From Isoetes taiwanensis (taxonomy: Eukaryota; Streptophyta; Lycopodiopsida; Isoetales; Isoetaceae), in contig JAJEKV010000028.1 of NCBI GenBank assembly GCA_021234155.1, positions 16,310,469 through 16,374,468 of the forward strand: 64,000 nt of DNA. The letters are read 5' to 3'. The translations under genes and the position numbers were made by a program. Positions 35,713 to 46,714 of this stretch are shown here, piece after piece (the stretch's first letter is position 1; each line of letters starts with the position of its first letter). A model generated the notes under the pieces. That model saw only the letters and a list, made by a program, of their open reading frames with translations, ran no database searches and was not told the origin of the DNA.

Positions 35713-36217
35713 TATAACTATCAAATATGAAATTTGGGCTTATCACCTACAGCATTTCTCTAAACCTTGGGTATTCCTCCTTAACTATCACCTTGAAATT
35801 TAGGCTTTATCACTTTGGATGTTTTTTATAAACTATTTGGCAGTGTTGAGACAATCCCTTTGGAACTAGTCAACGAATAAATCCATGATATATCTTAGTC
35901 ATGACAACTAAGTCCACAATAGTTTTGAGGCCCCAACGACTAAGTCCGTGATAGATTTAGGTAGCGTTCCTCGTGTTTTGAGTCGATTGTGGGAACTAAC
36001 ATGGTAATGGTCAGTCTCAATGTAGCACTTATGGTCATTGGCCACGACACTGTGCGCATGAGGCAATAGCGAGACTTTAAAAACATGCGTATTCTCAAAT
36101 TGATCCATGTCCAATCAGACAAAAAAAATTAGCCAGTAAGTGCTAGTCGGTTGAGGAAAATGTTGGCAATGCCACAAACATTTTTTCTTGCCGACTCACG
36201 TCTATACACACAGGGGT
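35713..36217. other. AT-rich intergenic DNA
   Basis: No gene was recognised. Two CCACAATAG/CCGTGATAG-type ACTAAGTCC repeats lie near 35909 and 35940. Confidence 0.35.
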
Positions 36218-36268
36218 CGGGAAAGAGATTTGTTCCCGGCGGCCTTGGCCGCCGCGATAAATTTCTTG
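36218..36268 (+). mobile_element. Helitron-like 3' end, GC-hairpin family, copy 3
   Basis: GAAAGAGATTTGTTC is followed by the GGCGGCCTTGGCCGCC palindrome, GCGATAAATTT and CTTG ending at 36268, with T next. It is in opposite orientation to copies 1 and 2. Confidence 0.55.
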
Positions 36269-36350
36269 TAGCATTTAATCTACATAGGGTTAAATATCCT
36301 CCCCCCTCCCATTACATATACATAAAAACAAGAAAAGCTTTATCCTGGGA

Positions 36351-36892
36351 AAATTTTAAGGGAAAATTGACTAAACGCCCCTTTAGTTTGAATATATTAC
36401 GATAATGCCTTGGTATTTCAATTATTTCCCTCGTATGCCCTTGGTCAACACAATACAACCACATTCTAACGTATTTACAAAAACGCCTTTGCTTCACATG
36501 CAATGCTTGCAGCTCCAGCAAACAAGCAAACAACCAAACCCAACACTCGTAGTAAAAGTCCAATTTTTCGTAAATTCATCCTCTAACGAGTTAAATTGAA
36601 GGCTGACTTTCCTTCCAGTAGTGCCTAGGTAAATTATGATTTTTTTGCCTAAAGCTTTGCCACGTTTCATAGGAAAATTCTCACATTGGTGCTTGGAAAC
36701 CATGACATCCAAATTTTGGGAAAGGGTATTTTATGTAAATATCCTAAAATTTGAAGGGCATTTAGGTAAATATACTAAAATACGATTGCATTGTGTTCAC
36801 CAGGGGCATTTGGAAAAATAATCCAAATACCAGGGGATTTGGATAACATACACAGATTATAGGGGCATTTGGGTAATTTTCCCAAATTTTAA
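36351..36892. mobile_element. Mutator-type element 2 (524 bp, 9-bp TSD)
   Basis: The perfect direct repeat AAATTTTAA lies at 36351-36359 and 36884-36892. The element starts GGGAAAATTGACTAAACGCC and ends as the inverse of GGGAAAATTACCCAAATGCC. The inverted repeats extend about 130 bp per side with several AATGCCC sub-repeats. There is no coding content, so it is a non-autonomous Mutator-like element of the same style as 19186-20127. Confidence 0.87.
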
Positions 36893-37093
36893 TTCTACAA
36901 ATAATCCGGCATGGTTTCATCAGGCAATTACATATAGGTAGGAGAAAGAGGAGATTTCCTCACAGATATCTGTGAATAAGACTCACGAAGCAACTTCCAG
37001 TATCGAAATGCTTCACAGGAGAAGAGAAACAAAGAAAATTACAAAATAAAGTCTTCATATAAGGCCACGAAAATGCAAAAGAGATGGATATTG

Positions 37094-39067
37094 CTATATA
37101 AGGATTCTGCAACGAGAAGACAAGCCCCAATTACCCGACCTCAAACACTCAAGCTGCAGGACTTGAGAATGATCCACATACAGGTTAACCTGCGTAAACA
37201 TAAAACATCAGATATAACAAACTCAGCCTTAACAGTAGTAAAACAAGTCTATGCAGATATAAACATTATATATGACAGACCAAATGTTGTAACTCACCTT
37301 TGAACCATAATTCTTCACATACCACTCATAAACATTAGGGGTTGCAGCTTCAAACATTGTTTTATCTATACCAAGTCTTCCAACAATTTTTGCAACTATA
37401 TCTGTCCGCCAGTCTCCGTGTCTCTCAAACAGCCCTTCAGATTCAATCATAATCATATCAGCTCCAGCTTCCAAACATCTTTCTGCACGTTTTATTATCC
37501 AATCAGCATCTGCAAGAAGGGCGGAATAATAAGTCAATAATGTAATACTTCATACAAAAAGACAGAATAAAGTCTTGGTACCTTTTTCCCCCATGAGGTC
37601 TTTGCCGCCAGAACCAAAGCAAATACCCAATTCAGGCCTTGCCTTCAGCCCAAACTTCTTAACCATCCGAATTAGACATAAGAGATCATTGTCTGATAAA
37701 TTGTTCAAGCCTGCGCTCATGTCAATTGCATCAAATCCAATGTTCTTACAGTCCTGTCAAAGAAATGTCATAATGTTAGTACTTACTGCTAAGTTCCAAA
37801 GTGCAAAATATATTTCAAGGATTGATAGTAAAATAAAATAGGAACAGGACCAAACTGTATCATCAAAGACCATAACACATAAGTAAATTAAAAACCACGT
37901 GAGGGATGGCAATTTCTCACAGCCGGTATCAGCCAAGAGACTCAAGGACAGATTCTGCATTATATACATAATCAAGAACATGATCGTTGTAATGACAGGC
38001 GCAAGTATGATGCATCTGATGTCCATCATTTCCTCATTACTCAAGTTTGCATATTGGCACTGGCAATTGCACAGGTGTTTCTGCCCTTGCTTAACAGGCT
38101 AAGCAACTTTCTTCTTAATGGGACATTACATCTTTCAACTGTCAAAAGAGAACGTATACTAGTTTGCCAGTTAGGCTTTTAGCACGCTCGATTTTGTGCA
38201 TCAGAGATGCATACAACAGGAAGTATGCATGTGGCATATAACAAATAGGATAATTATTTAAGTAGATAGGCTGAAATGGCATAATGAATGCATAACTAGG
38301 TAGTCTGTTTCTGGCAGAATAAGCACTCAACCGGATAGGCTGATGACCTTTGGCTTTTTTAAGATGTGTCCATATGCAGTTGGGACTTACAAGCTTTTGT
38401 GCAGTCTACCTGTAGCCTAGAACAAGGACAGGAATATCCACACTAAATGATATATATAGAAATCCTGACCTCGGGGAAAGGTATATGTGCCCACAAGACT
38501 GCAGAAAACTACATTAATAGAAGCGGGCATGCCAAATTAACTATAAGATACACGTAATAACACAGAAGCAACCATATCGAACTGGGATAAGTTTCATGAT
38601 ATGAATGTAAACTTCATAAGGCTAACTACTTATATAAATCTTATTTATAGCATACCTCTATATATTGTTTGAAGGATCCTCGCCCTTTCAGAAGGCGATG
38701 TTCTGCCCAACCTCCAGAAGTGACATAAACACCATGTTCATGAGCAAGTTGAGTGATCTCTTTCACGGCCTCCATAGCCATCAAGCTGAAAGTACCGCCA
38801 GCTAGATTTATTCCATCAACATATATTCCAGTTGTCTCTAACATATCCTGATAAAATTACACGTTGTACAAAATGGGACACAAGAAGCGATTGTCGACAA
38901 ACACAAGAATTTCTAGCAAGAACTTATCATATCACAAGAATGTGATATAATGAGCTTACCTGCACGCAACGGGGACCCATAACAGAGTAATAGGGGCTTC
39001 GAATTTCTGTTACACCAAAAGAGCGAGGCTTCTCCGGCCTATCGAGAGCGCCCCACCGGCCATCCAT
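37094..39067 (-). CDS. HSA32: HSA32-type heat-stress protein (phosphosulfolactate synthase-like)
   Basis: There are five exons: 39067-38960, 38847-38656, 37753-37582, 37509-37298 and 37189-37094. All introns are GT-AG and phases match; one codon is split between exons 3 and 4 (G/AT). This gives 259 residues from ATG 39067. Signature pieces in order are RPEKPRSFGVTEIRSPYYSV, ELAHEHGVYV-like LAHEHGVYVTSGGWAEH, GFDAIDMSAGLNNL, ERCLEAGADMIMIESEG, RLGIDKTMFEAA and VNLYVDHSQVLQLECLRSG. This is the TIM-barrel ComA family. Plant HSA32 acts with HSP101 to keep acquired thermotolerance. An alternative in-frame ATG lies upstream at 39178. The last residues (NWGLSSRCRILI) diverge from the usual GxxxG-like end and shorten the protein slightly. 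It looks functional. Confidence 0.9.
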
Positions 39068-39275
39068 GTTCCTGGTAATCTGGATGCTTCTCTGAATGCG
39101 AAAAAAACGAGTTTTGTGTGCCACGTTTAAAGCCACGGCATGACGCCAAGTAAGCCACATTAAACAGCGGTATGCCATGTTTGCAAATGCTATATTCCAA
39201 TAAGGCCACGTTCTACGACCGGCGTCAACCAGGAGCCGCCCACTTTATTGGCTCCCTAAACTTGACTAAAGCACC

Positions 39276-39565
39276 CAAGGAGGATTCACTCAAGCAAATC
39301 CTCAGGATTCACACACGTGAATCCTCCTTGGATTGGAGGATTCACTCAAGCGAATCCTCCTAGTGGCATGTGAAGGAGGATTCACTCAAGCGAATCCTCC
39401 TAGTGGCATGTGTCAGTTTATAGGCTTGCTGCATGCTTTCATTGCACTTTATAGGCCTGCTGCAGAGCTTTTTAGGGTGATTTGATTGGAGGATAGCGAA
39501 TCCTCAAGATTCACTCAAGCGAATCCTCCTATGCCTTGGAGGATTCACCAAGTGAATCCTCCTGA
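39276..39565. repeat. Cluster of palindromic GGAGGATTCACT...GAATCCTCC repeats
   Basis: At least five imperfect palindromes share GGAGGATTCACTCAAGCGAA / TCCTCC. They lie near 39281, 39337, 39376, 39493 and 39535, and two carry the same tail CTAGTGGCATGTG. The cluster begins 209 bp upstream of the HSA32 ATG. The arms can pair within and between units. Confidence 0.8.
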
Positions 39566-40074
39566 TTGCTCTAGTCAATTTGGGGAGCTGATAGCAGCGC
39601 TGGCCGAGAGCTGCTACTAACAATATCATAATCGGGGAAAGATTTTACTGAGTCTGCCGCACAGGATCACCAAATATGACCGCTTCAAGTTGTAATCCAA
39701 AATTCTTGCACCCGATTACAATTTCTTGATATTGGAGCATCAGACGTGGCAGCACAAGTATACACCACTGGAAAAAATCCTGACCCGATTATGATATTGT
39801 TATGTGCCACATTGATAGGATTAACTTAACTTGTATATGGCGTGTCTTTATGCATGGGCCTATGGTCCTCAAAGATGGATCGATGTGCGCCCATAGCCAT
39901 TACGAATTTTGTGCTAGGGAACCTACTGGTCGGAGCCGGTTTTCAACGCCAAACTGACAGGCGACGCCGCAGTGAAGGGGTTAGCCCTCGAGCGGCGGGG
40001 AGTGTCTTCTGGTTTTCTGCACGAAACCAGCGACGGCCAGTGGGTTCCCATACGTGATCCATCGGTACGTGGAA
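39566..40074. other. Intergenic DNA
   Basis: No gene or element end was recognised between the palindrome cluster and the Mutator-type element. Confidence 0.4.
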
Positions 40075-40723
40075 TTTCGTAAAGGGAAAGTTAACGAAAT
40101 ACCCTGGCATTTTGGTAAAAATTGTAGTAACTTTTTTTATGAAAATCCGAATCCAAATGTGTCCTCCAAATAAATTGGAGATAACGATGAGAGCTTTCCA
40201 TTAAGTATAAGTTTATCTAAATTGAAGTTGCTGATGTAAAGTTATGTTGTCTAGAGGCCAAAATTCCAAAAAATGTTGCTAACATGCAATCTCTAGTATA
40301 TGTCGATGTCTCGTTCAATGAACTATCAAGATATGTTACAGAGTCACAAAAAAAGTTCTTGAGCTCTTCTGCTAAATCATTTGAAGGCAATAAAAAATTG
40401 TGCACTTCCAACACATCTTGCCCTACAGAGAATACATCTCCTAGTAAAGATAACAAGAACGGTGAGGGTGCAATTGTAGGAATTGTCCTTGTACTATCAT
40501 TTGCTTGCCTAATTCTTGTTTGTATCATGCTCATGTATGGCGAACAACTAGCTTATAAGTTGGAAAGCTTTCATTATTGTCTACAATTCATTTAAAGGCA
40601 CATTTGTATTAGGATTATCATAAGAAAAATATTACCATTTTTACTGGAATGCCCCTGATTAGGGGGCGTTTTGGTAATTTTAGCAAGCAGTCAGGGTGTT
40701 TCGATAATCTTCCTTTTCGTAAA
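40075..40723. mobile_element. Pack-MULE (631 bp, 9-bp TSD) carrying an LRR-kinase piece
   Basis: The perfect 9-bp repeat TTTCGTAAA lies at 40075-40083 and 40715-40723. The element starts GGGAAAGTTAACGAAATACC and ends as the inverse of AGGAAGATTATCGAAACACC, with further inverted GGCATTTTGGTAA-type sub-repeats. Its interior contains a receptor-kinase fragment, so it is a gene-capturing Mutator-like element. Confidence 0.85.
40186..40595 (+). pseudogene. LRR receptor kinase fragment (last LRR to membrane segment)
   Basis: The main frame gives IPKNVANMQSLVYVDVSFNE (last leucine-rich repeat), SFEGNKKLCTSNTSCP (the cysteine pair after the LRRs), a charged linker, then a membrane helix GIVLVLSFACLILVCIMLMY. 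It stops before any kinase domain at 40593. A preceding LRR-like piece (SFPLSISLSKLKLL) sits in another frame near 40190. This matches the juxtamembrane region of plant LRR receptor-like kinases such as those with an N-L-x-G-x-(V/I)P last repeat. It lies wholly inside the Pack-MULE. Confidence 0.75.
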
Positions 40724-42000
40724 TTCGATGCTTGCCAGAGCAATGGCCGATTCCTTGCAGCAGGCAAAAAAGCATACAATTGATTCTTGCTATTCCTGCA
40801 GTGCCAACGTTTGCATATAATCCTCGCTATTCTTGCAGACCGGTTTTTATTATTTTTGCAGGGCTGATGCTTGCAGAGAGGAAGGGGTCCCTTTGTCTGA
40901 TTTCTTGCAATAAGACCTCAAAATCATCCCTATTGGTTGCCATTTCTAACAAAATTAATCTAAAGTTGTAAACTTCACAGAGATATTCTTGGAGTCTCTT
41001 ACTTCCAGTGCCATGTAGCTTAAATCCCTTTTCTAAATCGCTTTCTTGCCTTTGCCCTCTCTCCAACAAACTGTTTCATGGGTATCTTCTTGAATGCCAC
41101 AACTATGAGTATAACCCGAATGCCACAACTATGAGTATAACCCACTGATATTGCAGAGAAATATGGCTTTCCAATGATTTTTGCAAGAGACAATTATAGT
41201 TGTGGTGTAAGGCTTGACGAATCGATGGTAAGTTTGTGTTGGGGAATTTCGACAGATTTGATAGCACGAGCTAGAGTGAGCCAAACACTGTGCCAACATG
41301 AATGCTGCGAATATCAATATGAACTAAACTCCGAGATATGCATCTTCGGGGATATTGTGGCAGTCTGGTAAGCTGAGGAAGTTTTCAGGATTTTGTACTT
41401 CGAGTGAGATGATTGATTCATCTATTGCTTCCTTCGTTGGCAATTATCCTCTTTCATTTGCTCCCTCTTGCTTTTGTAATTCATGTTTGTTGCCCTACTG
41501 GAGATTCCATGGTGGTAGACACCATCGCTGCCAAATCTCTCATCATCTCTACTTAATGCATCAGTCCACCCCCTTACATAGAGACGAATGGGTCCTTGCA
41601 GGTGTCGTCCCCATTCAAGCATGGTATGACGATGGCCCCCTATTGTCTTAGCCTGGGTTTCAGACAAAATTTTTACTCTACATTTGGGATATGTCTGTAT
41701 GGTAGGAGGTCATAGAGAATTCGCCTTTTTTAAAAGAGGTTGGTGTTATAGAAAGGATGCATTGTAATTATCACCAAAATTTTCACAAAGGCAAGCACTT
41801 TACCAGCTCCATATATAGTCTCTTCTTAGCTCTACAGCCCATCCCACTGCCAAATGGGCGACACTTGTAGGTTCCACAAACCAATTGGGTTCGTACATAG
41901 GCCTCCAAAGATTTCAGCAAATATGCTACCCACTAGAAGTGTTCTGTAACTCAGCGCATCTTGTCGATCTCCTGCCTTATAAATAGGGGCTACTCTGCAT
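40724..42000. other. Intergenic DNA
   Basis: No recognisable gene. It contains a perfect 26-bp tandem repeat (GAATGCCACAACTATGAGTA TAACCC) at 41092-41143. Frames at 41174-41651 are broken and unassigned. Confidence 0.4.
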
Positions 42001-42005
42001 GTTTG

Positions 42006-43960
42006 CTATTGTTTAGGGAGCCCCTCCTTTGCTACATTGTTATGAACCCTTGTGAGATTCGTAACCAAACCATCTCCTCCCCATTTGATTAGTTCAACCG
42101 AGAGGCCTTCTAAATCTTTTGCCTTCCCATTTGCCAATGTCCTAATGTACTCTTTCACCTCTGCCTTAGTGAAAATATCTTCTTCCATCGTGCAGCCTTT
42201 CATCCTAGAGGCATGTAGGGCATAGTACAATTCCTTAACAATTCCAGAAGCTTTGACGTCTCCAAACTATGTTCTGTGGTGTGCACGGCAAGCTTAGACC
42301 ATAAGCTTTTTGGCTTTTCTTCAAAGAGTGCACTAAGACCAGCTTGTTTTGTCTTGTAAAACGCCTTCTTCTTTTTCTTTAAAGCTTTTTTATACCACTG
42401 TGGTTTAACTTTCAGATCTATTGGCAAAGATTTTCTCATTTTTGAGCATTCTTGGTCCCATCAAGATCTGAATTTGCGTCCGAGTGGGCAAGCTCTAGTT
42501 TCTCCAAAGCTCTTTCTAGCTGCATTCAAGATTGCCTGCGAAAAAGATGCAGCATCAATATCCCCCTTTTTGTCCTCGAGCAGTTCTGACAAAGAGTGCT
42601 GATAGATATCTCATGACCTATTGGTCTCCGTGGACGTTAAAAAAACTATTCTATTCTATTCTATTCTATTCTATTCTTTTGACATAATCCAGCTTAAATT
42701 TCGGGACAAATTTCCTTTCAACTTTGTATTTGTGCAATCTCATATCCAAAGCAAAAAGGATAGGCACATGGTCCGATTCTGGTTGCTTATCCATCAGCTC
42801 AAAGTATGGGATGCGTTCTGTTGAATATACGAGCATATAATCAACAGTACAGGTTGGCTTGTTTGAGCCTGGGTACTTTGATATGCCATTGAGTATTTTC
42901 AAATTACATATGGAACCGAATTCCAGCAAAAGAGCACGCATCTGGTTCTTAATTTGGTATGACAAGCTTCTACCCAACTGAGGTTCATAAACCTCTTATA
43001 GACTTTGATCATCCTCAAAATTGTATTTGATGCATTGCACATTTTGTGTCCTAGCATTAAAATCTCCCACTAACATGACCTGCCCTTTGTCTTGAAATTC
43101 CTGAATCTGCAATGTAAGAGCATGATATGGATGGTCTGGGTCCATTCCTTCCTGTTTATACACCTTCATATTTAGCCGCGCGTAGTAACATGTTACTAAG
43201 AAGATTGAATGAGATGTTCCAATTCTCATCAACATGAATTGGTTGTGTACATCTTCTCTTACCACTGCAATGCTTGATGTCAATTGGTTTCGATATATAC
43301 AATGCTATGCCTCCAAAACCACAGCCCATGCATGAATCTTTCACGTTCCATACTGCGTCTACAAAGACAAAACTTGTCAAATCTATAAGAGAGCTTGATT
43401 GGTCCTGCTACGTTTCCAAGAAAATTATTATATCTGTATTTTTCCATAAATCTATTATGGCATCTGTCTTAGCCTGTTGCAATCCATGAAATTCCAGCAC
43501 ATGAACTTTAGGATCTTACTTCCCTATTCTGATCTCCTCATTTTTGTTACGATTGCTTTTCTAAAGCGGTCCAGGTAAGCAACGAAACCTTCAGTCTGGC
43601 TTCTTTTATTTTCGCTAGTTCTTGCTTCCTCCGTTCCAGTTGAGATGGGGTAAGATTAAAATCCAGCCAGATCTTATGTCCTTTCAGAGCTGCGCAATGT
43701 TGTAGAATTCTGTCTCTCGCTTCTTTATTCTTGAATCTCACCATAATTGCCCTTGAAAAATTACCTGGTTTGGATTATGTAAATGCATTTTATCTTTAAA
43801 GAAAAGACTCACCGTTTGATTTATTTCTTTGCCATCTTCTTCTTTCAGACCTGATATCTTGAGATTTTGTGTTCTATTCTCTTGGTCCCGAGATTCACCA
43901 GATGCCTCTTCATCATGTTTTCTCTAAGTGTTGCTTTGTTGTTGCAGCCACCACATTCGT
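42006..43960 (-). mobile_element. LINE-B (L1-like) relic: ORF1, endonuclease, RT start
   Basis: Reading down the minus strand, an ORF1p-like RNA-binding part lies at about 43900-43550 (NLKISGLKEEDGKEINQTV; MVRFKNKEARDRILQHCAAL then KGHKIWLDFNLTPSQLERRK). An APE endonuclease lies at 43380-42680 (GCGFGGIALYISKPI, VMLVGDFNART, ESDHVPILFALD), and the RT N-terminus at about 42560-42010 (WDQECSKMRKSLP; LANGKAKDLEGLSVELIKWG). The RT core is missing. Stops and shifts break it. The sequence differs clearly from LINE-A. A tiny LINE-A 3' end is inserted at 42619-42677. Confidence 0.8.
42619..42677 (+). mobile_element. Minimal LINE-A 3' end insertion with (TTCTA)n tail
   Basis: ATTGGTCTCCGTGGACGTTA plus an A run, then a (CTATT)n/(TTCTA)n tail of about 30 bp, interrupts LINE-B between its endonuclease (KLDYVKRI) and linker (HSLSELLEDKKGDID) reading. 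Only about 28 bp of the LINE-A end precede the tail. Confidence 0.7.
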
Positions 43961-44277
43961 AATTGCAGCCAAATCTGAGCCTCTCTCAATTTTGTATTTT
44001 AATTGCTCAGAATTTTATTTTGAGCAATGACTTCTCCCATTAATCATTTTAATTCAGCCATCTCCGATTTCATTTTCAGCATCAGATTTAGCAAATTGTC
44101 CCTGTCATACTCTTCGGCCTTGCCTGGCGAGCCGTTTGGCTTTCTGCTTTTCCCTATCGGGTAGGTCTACGAAAAACCGTTGTCATCCAACTGTCACCCA
44201 AACCACTCACAACAAGCCGCTCACCCTATTTTCATCATAATAGTTACTTCCTTTGCACCACTCTGTCCATGAGGTAT

Positions 44278-45789
44278 TTAAAGATGCCATCCATCTGTAC
44301 CATAGGGAAGAAGTAACACAAAGTATAATGGATCATATGTTGAGTGATATGCATCTATAAACTTTAAACCACCATCCTTAGAATGTATAATAATACCCCC
44401 CTGACCATCTTCAGGCGTATCATTATTACGCATTAAGACAGCCACCTCATTTGCAGTTGGAGCATTATATTGCCTCCTCACATGGTTTTGCACGTTGCAA
44501 GAAGGTATACGCAAATGGATATCCGTGGTTGGATGAATATGCATAATTTGTGCCGCACTAAGAAATATGCTAACAAAATGGATTGAGCTCTGTCATAAGG
44601 GCCTGCAACTGCACCACAATCTCTTGCCTCAATCCATCAAAAAGGGACATCCTATGTTCAACTTACATGTCATCACTATGCATGATGTATATCTGTGCAA
44701 ATTTTGCATGCTCTTCATGCCTTTGCAATGGCAATAACATCATCTTATGGCATATACGACCATTGACCCTAAAAGTATAAGTCATATCAATAGCATTTGC
44801 CAGTATCTCATCAATTTTCATGCCAACCGAGGCAAATGAGATAATATTACTGTACTTTCTAAATGTTCGTCCAAAAGTGATCATCCAACCTATCGATTCT
44901 TATATACAGCTCAAACAATATATGTGGTGGTTTTGGAATTAACGGCAGTTGAATGTTTCCATCAGCGCATGCTCCGCAAATCCTTTTAACTGGGAGCTCT
45001 GTTCGCAATCTTATTGAAACCGCTTTTATCAATAGGACGTTTTGTATATGTCTCTTTCATATGAACCAATATTTGTTGTCAATTGTTTAGACAATGTCGT
45101 GAGCCCTGTTTGCAGGTCAACATTTTCCACTGTTTCATGGAGTCCTTTTGCCAGAACTTCTTGGTTTTCTCCATGAAATTTGTATTGCAAAGCCATCACA
45201 TTGGCATCAAGCCATCACATTGGCATCAATATTTCGCTGATCAGCTAGAGTTGTTGTTGGAATGGACGATTGACCAACATCATTGTCATATACTAACCTC
45301 AAAGCTGTATGCTTTGCCTTCCTTCTGCGCTGCAAGCATTTCCTCTTTTGAGAATCATTCTCGATTTGAGGCACCTGATAAGAGGGATTACATGCCACCA
45401 TATCTGGAATTTTGTTGAGGGGACATTCTAATGAGTTCTATAGGAGGTTGTAAAGTAATCCCTTCATCGTTCACACATGTTGCTTGCAAAGATATGACTT
45501 TATTAGTTGTTTGTTCATCAACATTCTGACATCCTATTGCGCTTGGTACACCCCTTCCTAATTGCTCGCAGTTTATCGAACCTGTTTCATCATGAACATT
45601 ACTATATTGTAACCTCAAGACTCTGTTCCTTGCCATGCATTTGTGTCTCAAACATTTCCTTCTCTGACTGTGAGTTGCATTTTCAGGTGTCTTGAAGGAG
45701 GGATTACTCGCCACTATAGGGAATGTTTTTTGACGGGATCTTCCAGTGGGCCTCTTTTGAGGTGTTGTGCTAAACCCATGCACGTTCAT
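44278..45789 (-). pseudogene. Helitron Rep-helicase N-terminal relic
   Basis: Minus-strand frames in order: 45789-45388 and 45401-45207 each hold a basic repeat (HSQRRKCLRHKCMARNRVLR and SQKRKCLQRRRKAKHTALRL), 44884-44663 has the start of the Helitron_like_N region (FASVGMKIDEILANAIDMTY TFRV..., FAQIYIMHSD), and 44544-44278 has RRQYNAPTANEVAVLM, GGLKFIDAYHSTYDPLYFVL and LLPYGTDGWHL. This pattern is specific to Helitron rolling-circle transposases. The Rep catalytic motifs and helicase are absent and several stops intervene, so the copy is a fragment. Confidence 0.75.
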
Positions 45790-45884
45790 GTGACTGCCAC
45801 AACATCATCTGATTACTTAGTTGCTCTATTCCTGCTCCCTCTATTCTGAAAAATAATTGGATTCTACTGCCATCAATTCTGCTC

Positions 45885-46020
45885 AGAATTTGGGAAGACA
45901 GAGCCAAAACTTACACTCAAAACATCACCCTTAGAAATAGTTAAGTACATCAACAAAAAATAGGTGCAGAAATGTAAAACACAAAATTTTGTTCTGGTTC
46001 ATTGGCGTAGTTTTGTTCAT
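45885..46020. repeat. Dispersed repeat, partner of 5905-6045
   Basis: Same orientation and roughly 85-90 percent similar by eye to 5905-6045. It lies just upstream of the Helitron coding relic, while the partner lies near a Helitron 3' end, so both are probably Helitron-derived. Confidence 0.65.
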
Positions 46021-46084
46021 GATAAAACTTTAAATATGCATCTCCATATGTCGCACATCACCAACCTAGTGGTGTATGTAGATT

Positions 46085-46115
46085 GGATGCTTCTATGTAT
46101 GCCCGGCGTTGCCAT
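46085..46115 (-). mobile_element. Decayed Helitron hairpin end
   Basis: GTATGCCCGGCGTTGCC is followed by ATCGGC where GGGC is expected, and the minus strand continues ATACATAG instead of ...CTAG. It looks like a mutated relative of the terminus at 5675. Confidence 0.4.
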
Positions 46116-46714
46116 CGGCAAAAATATGTAATAAATGAGTCGGTGATGCAAAATATTATCTATAATGACATATGTTGATATTTGTGTTTTGGACTTGGAC
46201 ATTGTTTTCGTTGTTCGTCCTTGCTTTCGTTTATTGGTTGGCAAGATAGATAGGATGGAGCTAGTGTATAATAATAACAAAACATTCATCAATGTTTTGA
46301 GAAATGGTCGAGCAATCAATGTGGTTGTCACAAATATCACTAACACAGAAGTGTGTAGAAACTCATTTTTATACTTCATGATATCTTCTTAAAACCATTG
46401 AACAGGAACGTGATGTTTTTAGAACTACACCCTTACAGCTCTATGTCAAGCGGCGGGCTTCTACACTGCTCACTTTATTATAACAGTAACAACAATTAGC
46501 TCATAAATTCCAAATGCAGTAGGTTTGCAAGATATGATAAAATAGTAATGTAGAGTACTTTGCTACAAGAATGAGGGCCTCTTGATGACCTTTTAAAGGA
46601 GCCTATGGAGTTATGCCACGTGTCTTCATCAAGATCGTCCATCGTGGACCTTGCTAACGGCTCAACACTGCCGCCTCTCTTATAATACGCCTTACCTCCG
46701 CCATCGCCACGGCT
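46116..46714. promoter_or_regulatory. Upstream region of the 46.7 kb gene
   Basis: No gene was recognised. TATAATAC at 46681, 34 bp before the ATG, could be a TATA element, though a transcription start that close would leave almost no 5' leader. The rest is AT-rich. Confidence 0.3.

Noticed and set aside
39068-39280. Canonical heat-shock elements before HSA32
   Set aside because: TTC and GAA triplets occur (for example near 39089-39099) but not in the 5-bp alternating register, so no element was annotated.
39276-39565. CRISPR-like array
   Set aside because: The palindromic repeats have irregular spacing, spacers are not unique, and the genome is eukaryotic.
40827-41069. Minus-strand 80-codon frame as a gene
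   Set aside because: No homology, no splice or promoter signs, and it starts within unremarkable intergenic DNA.
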